DNA of 64,000 bases from Zanthoxylum bungeanum (Eukaryota > Streptophyta > Magnoliopsida > Sapindales > Rutaceae), in assembly GCA_019454045.1 (NCBI GenBank), contig SKCR01019536.1, positions 1 through 64,000 of the forward strand, read 5' to 3'. Made by a program: the position numbers and the translations under genes. The notes below the pieces were generated by a model that did not search any database, was not told where the DNA came from, and saw nothing but the letters and a program-made list of their open reading frames with translations. The first letter of the stretch is position 1, and each line of letters starts with the position of its first letter. Below are positions 57,898-64,000 of this stretch, piece by piece.

Positions 57898-59899
57898 TGT
57901 CGGAAAATTATGACCCATAGCATCACTATTTGTACAGATCATGGTGTTGTTGTACAAATTAACTATGTGACAAAGGAAATTACTCTTTTATCATTTGTAA
58001 TTAGATTACCAAGATGTATAAATGATAAAAGGTCATTATGATTAGTTCCGGATTGAGATGATATGAGACAATATCAATCCACAAAGGTTTAATCATTAAA
58101 TATCCCTAGTCAGAGTATTATCGAGATTGGAGATCGATAATACGTAAAAGACTAGTATTACACTTGTGCGTGTTGTGGGAGCATAACGACATAGTTATCA
58201 TATATTTGGGTATAGGATACTCATGCAAGTGTAATAGGAGTTTGTGTTTACCGATTGTACGGGAACAGCTTCGCTCTGGATAGACCCCTCAGAATTCCAT
58301 TGGTAGCATGACTATATGTCTATGGAAGTCTGAATCAGGGTAGGTGTATTTGGTCTTAACCTGAGACTTGCACCGCTAATACTTGCGACAATCAATATAC
58401 TTTGGTTTTGGTCGTCCAGGGCTTTAACAGGTTCTGTGTACGCCTCTTCTGGGTATATTGAGAATCGTAGTGTATTGGGTGTGATGTCAAGACGTAAGTA
58501 TCACTCCAGTCATAGTGGAGATGATGATCACGTAGGATACGGAACTGGTGCTCTTATGTACTTCAGTCATTGGGATAATATAACTAGGTCATCATTATCT
58601 GATTATAGAGACTAGTTACCAGAGATTCCTATATGTGCTTCGTACGGGGCAGACACAATTCCAGCCCCAGGCCTTGCACGTGACATCCGATGCTGGATCG
58701 TAATACGCAATACTACGTATACTACGCCTGATATAGATCACATATTCTAGTAAGAATATTTCTGGAGAATTGGGTAGGCACGGTGCTTTGCTAGAAGCCA
58801 ACCATATCTTGTATAAATCGGTAAAAACGTAGTACTAGGTATGTACGTGTTCGGATAGTCTGACGACCGGATTTACTGCCATATCCGGGGATCTCATGGG
58901 TTGCTTCTCAAAGATTCACCGATGACGTATGACTCGCACTTTATTAATCTGGGATTAATTATAAGAGAGAGAAAATTAATCTGGGATAAATTACGGAGAT
59001 ATTTTATCTGGGATAAAATATTATTTAAAGAGAGAGAACGATTAATTTGGAATTAATCGATAAAATAATATATTCGATATATTATACGAAATTGGATTTC
59101 GACGCGGAATTAAAATTAGATTTTAATTCGGGCGAACGAGTTAATTCAAAATTAATTCGCTAGCGACGTGAATAATAATTTTGCTAGGCAGAATTATTTA
59201 ATTAAATTTGATTTAATTACGTCGCAACGGAAAATTCGTTAATTCGGAATTAGCGAACCCAAGCCCGGGAGTGTTTGCGGGCCCACTCGTATTTCGAATC
59301 AAGTGGGGCCCATAAGTCACATCAAGCGTCAAATCACTAGTCAATTGATTGATGTGAGAAGTCACTTTGAGTGATTGACAACATGTCACTATTGATTGAT
59401 GGTGGTGGTTGGTTGAATTAAAAGCCATTTACCATTTATTTGATTATTGGTATTTGACTTTTGAATTAGTGTATTAGATACACAAATCCACACAACCAAC
59501 ATAACACTTTTTCTTATCTCTTTCCTCTCCTAACTCTCGGCCAAGGGCCATTTTGCTCTCAAAAAATCTGCAAATGCCGAGAACACAAGGAGAAGCAAAG
59601 TGAATTTTGTGGCAAAATTTCCAAGGTGCTAGCACACTTCCGGAGTCTTGCGAAGGTGATAGGGAAACTCACCCGTGGGAATGGAATGCACACCAAGCTT
59701 GGAGCTTGAAGGGCCGAAAATGGAGGACAAAAATGGAGCCCAAAACCGTGAGCATCAGGGAGCAAAAGCTTGAAGATTTTTGTCGTTCCTCACATCGCAT
59801 AACCATTCAATGTAAGTATGATTCCGCCATTCTTCATTGTTATATTTCACACATGTTTCTTGCTTGAAATTGATCTTGGGACTTAATAGAAACCCAACA
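57898..59899 (+). repeat. 5' LTR of Copia 3
   Basis: About 2.0 kb, related to all copia LTRs here and closest to the solo LTR at 18957. The palindrome array is at about 58943-59256 and includes a perfect 10-bp inverted repeat at 58999-59021. Ends GAAACCCAACA. Confidence 0.9.
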
Positions 59900-59900
59900 A

Positions 59901-59914
59901 TGGTATCTTGAGCC
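59901..59914 (+). other. Primer binding site of Copia 3
   Basis: TGGTATCTTGAGCC, one base after the LTR. Initiator tRNA-Met type with altered centre. Confidence 0.7.
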
Positions 59915-62280
59915 ATTTTGAGCATGAAATGAAATTAGGGTAAAATTTGGGCAAAACTGATTTGAGCATGTTTGAGTGAAATTGATTGTTTGAGTATGCT
60001 TAAATTATGATAACATGGTGTTATGCATTGTCAATTTGATGAAAATTGGATTGGATAAATTTTCCCCAATATGTTTGGCTTGGCCGAATGTATATGATGC
60101 CCTAATATGTCATGGTGATTTTTGTGTTTTTGATCATTGGATGAGTTGAAACCACTTGGGTAATGTTGATTGTGGATTTAATTGGATTGAAACCGAATCG
60201 GACAAAGAAATCCCTACCATTGCCGTGACTATAAGCATGTAAAATGATATGATTTTTGATTCAAATGTGTTGGACATGTGTTGATGATGATAAGCATAAT
60301 TAATTAGGCTAATTGGTGTTTTGGAAATATTAATTTGGTTAATTAATTATGGCATACACTTTAGGTTAATTAAATTATGAAATCTGGAATTTTGGTAATT
60401 TAATTAATTGGGCTTAATTTGGAAATTGGGCTTGTAAAAGTTGTAATTGGGCTTAATGGGTTTGGTTGGGCCGAGTTTGGTTTAGGCTAATTGGTTGGAT
60501 CCAATTGGGCCCAAAACCATAACCATAAAGTCCAATATGACTAATGGACCTTTAATATTTAATTGGGCCTAATGGGCCTAAATTGGTTTCTTGGCAAAAA
60601 AGGGTGATTCCTTAAATGGGCTTTGGTATTTGGGTTTGACCCATATTGACCAAAATTCCATGCGTTTAGAAATTAAGTGAAAGCCCATTGGACTTTAAAT
60701 TAAATTGACATTGGATGTTAATCGGGCTTTGAGACCCCTAATGATTAGATTTAGAATCTAAGTGGTAAAGGGACATTAAAAAGTGTAAATATTTAATTTG
60801 GAATTAAATAGATGAATTAGTATTAAATACAAATTAAATTGGATTTAATGTTGTAGTTTAATATAATTCATGAATTCGTACTTTGAGTACTTATTCTTAA
60901 AACGAGTCGGACTCGCGCAAAATCAAATCGTTATTTGAACATTGGATGGTCATTAATTTCAGATTAATTAATTAGATTAGATTGATTGATAACATGCTTT
61001 GTGTGAATACATGAATGCGATGTATGAATAATGTATATCAGATGGATATTAGATGGGTGAAGGCAATTTTGGAAATTGTTGTAATAAATTTAGAATTTAT
61101 TAAATTGGACCTGCGAGTCCAGCCTATTACCTCTTGACTCTGTGTATTTCTCTTCTCACCTATTCCCCTCAATGTAAATGAGCTTTCTTTAGAAGTGTTA
61201 TGTAATTGGGTAGAAGTAATACTTGTGCTAGCGGGTGAGAGGAAGGGAGAGATTTGTTCTAGGAACAATGTGTTAAGTATCCATCCGCATATCATTATTA
61301 TATTTATTTATATGCACCTTATTATGTGTTTAGAATGAATGTTTAAGGGTGTATGATGATGAGACCTTAACAAAGATAATTAATTGGTTGCCAATTACGC
61401 GAAAAAATCCCTCAACACATTTTAAGCGTTTTTCCTTCCATTGAGTGATTCTTACTCAAGATCCAAGACTGGCACTGGTTTGTTGGTCAAAGTCGAGACC
61501 TTTTTTCTGTCGCGGATGTGTTTGAATCATGAAGGCTTTGTTCCATATCGGTGTCTTGTCCAAGTTGTGATTTGTTGGCCAAAGTCAAGATCACTTCTTG
61601 TCCATCAACATTGATTACAAAACTTTCCATAGTCAATGGGTTCCACTTAACTGGGATCACTAAGTTTGTTGTGCCAAAACCAAGACTTAGTTGATTCAGA
61701 GGAAAAAAGGTTAGGGAATATATTGGATATATTGGCAAATATAAGATATATGTTTCAGACTTGGATGTCCACCTACTGGATCTAGGAATTGGATGAGATC
61801 CAATTGATCTTAGAGATCTACCTAGTTAATTATCATACAATTTGTTGGCCAAAGTCAAGATTGTGTGTTATTTAATGGGATCCTAGCCCACTAGGAAATA
61901 AGGTTTCCCGAGTACTCCACAGAGGGTTAGAGGCTTGCCGAAAAATAGTGAGAGGCAAGTATTAAATTTGCATATTCGTTTAGTTACTTGCCAATACGCG
62001 CTCATTTCAAATTTTTCGTCAAATAATTATTTAATAGTTGGACTAATATTTAATTGTTGTTTTAATTAAACAGTTGGACTGTATTCAAACTATTTCAATT
62101 AATAGTTGATTTTATAATTGGATTATAGTAATCAATATAATTGAATTTAACCAATTAAATTAGAGTTGATTTTATAGTTAGACTATAGTAATCATTATAA
62201 TAAATAGTACCTAAAATCGTTTATTCGATAGTTGGACTATTGGAATCAAGATAACTGAAAGATTAACATTTAGAACATAA
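59915..62280 (+). other. Untranslated leader of Copia 3
   Basis: Similar in order to the leaders of Copia 1 and 2. TTGTTGGYCAAAGTC boxes lie at 61480, 61572, 61666 (variant) and 61842, then a gagaggcaagtatt segment near 61950. Between about 62030 and 62260 an atagttggactatagtaat motif recurs four or five times at about 60-80-bp spacing, a local expansion of sequence that occurs once or twice in the other leaders. Confidence 0.7.
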
Positions 62281-63290
62281 TCCTGGTGAAAATGTATTTA
62301 AATGGTTTAATTTTCAGATTGGAATAAAACTTCAGGATAGTCCTGAAAACCAAGAAGTTACTTTATTTGATATAGTGACATCTCGAGCCTAAGCCCGGAG
62401 TTGAGAAAATAGTAGAGCATGATCTTTGGAAGATTCATGTGATGATAACTTTAGTGCTTAATTCATTAAGCTTGCCAAATAGACTCCTTAATTTCTTAGT
62501 CAGAACTAAGGATTAGATCTTTAAGTATGATATTGAAATTGAAGGATCTTCATAGAACTATCTTTAGATCTTAGAAGTACTAAATTGCAATAGTAAACTC
62601 TTGGAGAGTTAATGGCTATACTCAAGGAGACAAAGCCAAAGTTTGCAATAAGTCAAGAAGCGCAAGGCGCATCTTATTTCGACATTCTAGAAGGCTTCTA
62701 GGGTGTGGAAAACAGGCAAAGGCAAAATCATTATAATCTTCTGGGAAGATAAATGACATATCCCAGAATGTCTGACTAAACTGTGGCAAACGGGGTCACT
62801 GAAGCGTGACTGCCGTATGGACAAGGCAAACATGAAGGAATTGAAGACGGGCAAGGCTCTGACTTCAAGAATGTTTGTCATAAACATGTTCACTGCTAGT
62901 ATTAAAATTTGATTTTAGATACTGGATGTGGTACATAAAAATATGTACTGGTGTGCAGAATCTGCTGACAAGCAGGATACTGACTTCAGTTGAGATTTAT
63001 CTGCGATTCGGAAACGGGACGAAAGTCGCTGTTTTAACTGTAGATACCTAAGTTTAGGAACTACCCTTCGGGTGTGTACTTAAATTAGGAAACTGTTACA
63101 ATGTAACTAGTTTGACTAGAAACATTATCTCTATATCCGAGTTTAACCCGTTGCGGGTATACCTTTATATTCTATAACACTAAAGTGTTTTATTATATAA
63201 AGATGATATTGAGATAAACACATTAGATGTGAATAACAATATTTATATTTTGAATATAAATGAATCTCAAACGTATAACATGACAAACAA
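62281..63290 (+). pseudogene. Copia 3 gag and protease remnant
   Basis: No long ORF. Nucleotide similarity to Copia 1 and 2 is clear at cttggagagttaatggc (about 62600), the zinc-knuckle region near 62780-62815 (aactgtggcaaacggggtcac) and the protease active site near 62920 (D-T-G-C). Stops and frameshifts occur throughout. Confidence 0.7.
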
Positions 63291-64000
63291 ATAGCTCAAA
63301 CTGAATTAATCAGAAGAGACTTAAAATTGGCATTGTTGTCTGAGACACAATTAACAAGACTCGTATATCCACACTTTCGAAGAGTGGGTACTAGGACAAA
63401 TTTGATTCTATTCAAATGATGTCTACGAATCTAGTTTATTAGGCAAAGTGCCTAAAACACCTTTTACTTGGTAAAAGTGTAAGTGCCACCGATCTGTTAG
63501 CCCTCGTTCATAGTGACGTAAGTGGGCCCATGTCTAGCTAGGCTAGAAATGGATATGAATATTTCGTGACCTTTACAGATGTGGCATCGCGTTATGGTTA
63601 TGTGTTTCTTTTAAAACACGAATCGAAAACTTTTAGAGTTTCGAAACGAAGTAGACAAATAGATCGGCTAAAGTATTAAACCGTCACGGTTAGACCATGA
63701 TGAAAATACTTAAGCAATATGTTTTTCAATACTTGAAAGAGTATAATATTCTTTCAATGAGGACTCCTCCCGGAACACGTCAGTTTGACGGTGTGTCCGA
63801 ACAGAGAAACCGAACCTTGTTGGACATGATAAGGTTAATCATGAGTCGCTTTGAGCTACCATTTCCTTCAAGGGATACACATTAAACAGTGCAAAACTTA
63901 TTTTGAATAAGGTTCCATAATAATCTGTTTGACAAATTTCATATTAGATATGAACATGAAAGAAACTGGGTTTTCTCATTCCTGAAGATTTGGGGATGCT
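63291..64000 (+). pseudogene. Copia 3 integrase remnant (partial)
   Basis: Similar to the integrases of Copia 1 and 2, from the zinc-binding region (about 63330) through tagtgacgtaagtgggccc, the first-Asp block (about 63515). The last block gives TPPGTRQFDGVSEQRNRTLLDM, where the Glu of the triad is present (about 63805). The second-Asp block is altered (agaccatgatgaa, about 63690). Many stops. The window ends in the KIWGC segment. Confidence 0.78.

Larger units (their letters stand above)
57898..64000 (+). mobile_element. Copia 3: Ty1/copia element, old, continues beyond window
   Basis: Starts TGTCGGAAAATTATGACCC at 57898 (candidate TSD AGATG at 57893-57897; the other copy is outside). 5' LTR 57898-59899, PBS, leader, then gag, PR and INT remnants in the same order as Copia 1 and 2. 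The coding part is the most decayed of the three copia elements. RT and the 3' LTR lie to the right of the window. Confidence 0.9.

Overview
This is nuclear DNA of a flowering plant with a large, repeat-rich genome. The basis is AT-rich sequence, plant-type Ty1/copia and Ty3/gypsy (Athila and Tat lineage) retrotransposon proteins, and target-site duplications (TSDs) around nested insertions. I recognise no host gene, tRNA, rRNA or CRISPR array, and I cannot name the species. Almost every base can be placed in one of about ten transposable elements, all of which look defective.

Left part, 1-34171: an Athila-type gypsy element on the minus strand. Its 3' LTR (1-954) is cut by the window edge; its interrupted 5' LTR is at 30988-34171. 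It keeps gag and protease but has no RT, RNase H or integrase. Its protease is split by a 708-bp hAT-type MITE (2927-3634, TSD GTTTAATC). Its 5' LTR is split by a 2.0-kb solo LTR (31479-33495, TSD AAGCA). Its gag is split by a second gypsy element of the Tat lineage (4762-29968, minus strand, TSD GTATG). That Tat element carries gag, PR, RT, RNase H, a second (archaeal-type) RNase H and INT. It contains two further insertions: Copia 1 (7329-17449, TSD ATCTC), which landed in a tandem-repeat array of the Tat 3' region, and a copia-type solo LTR (18957-21072, TSD CCGTC).

Middle, 34172-36830: a 334-bp piece of a copia-like LTR, about 0.8 kb that I cannot assign, and a probable chromovirus (Tekay-like) LTR beginning TGTAACACC.

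Right part, 36830-64000: a decayed Tat element on the plus strand, cut into three pieces by three insertions. Copia 2 (37805-48252, TSD AGATC) sits between its two RNase H domains. A non-coding LTR element resembling a LARD (large retrotransposon derivative; 49059-57316, TSD GCCCG) sits inside its integrase. Copia 3 (from 57898 to beyond the window) sits further along the integrase.

Copia 1, Copia 2, Copia 3 and the solo LTR at 18957 are related, with LTRs of about 2 kb. The most interesting signals are non-coding. One is a run of consecutive short palindromes with 3-nt spacers, present in every one of these copia LTRs and showing compensatory changes between families. Another is a GCCAAAG-containing box recurring at about 91-93-nt spacing in the untranslated leaders of all three copia elements. 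Others are a 91-bp/43-bp tandem array in the Tat 3' region, a 3'-region module shared by the Athila and Tat elements, and a G-box cluster in the Athila-like solo LTR.
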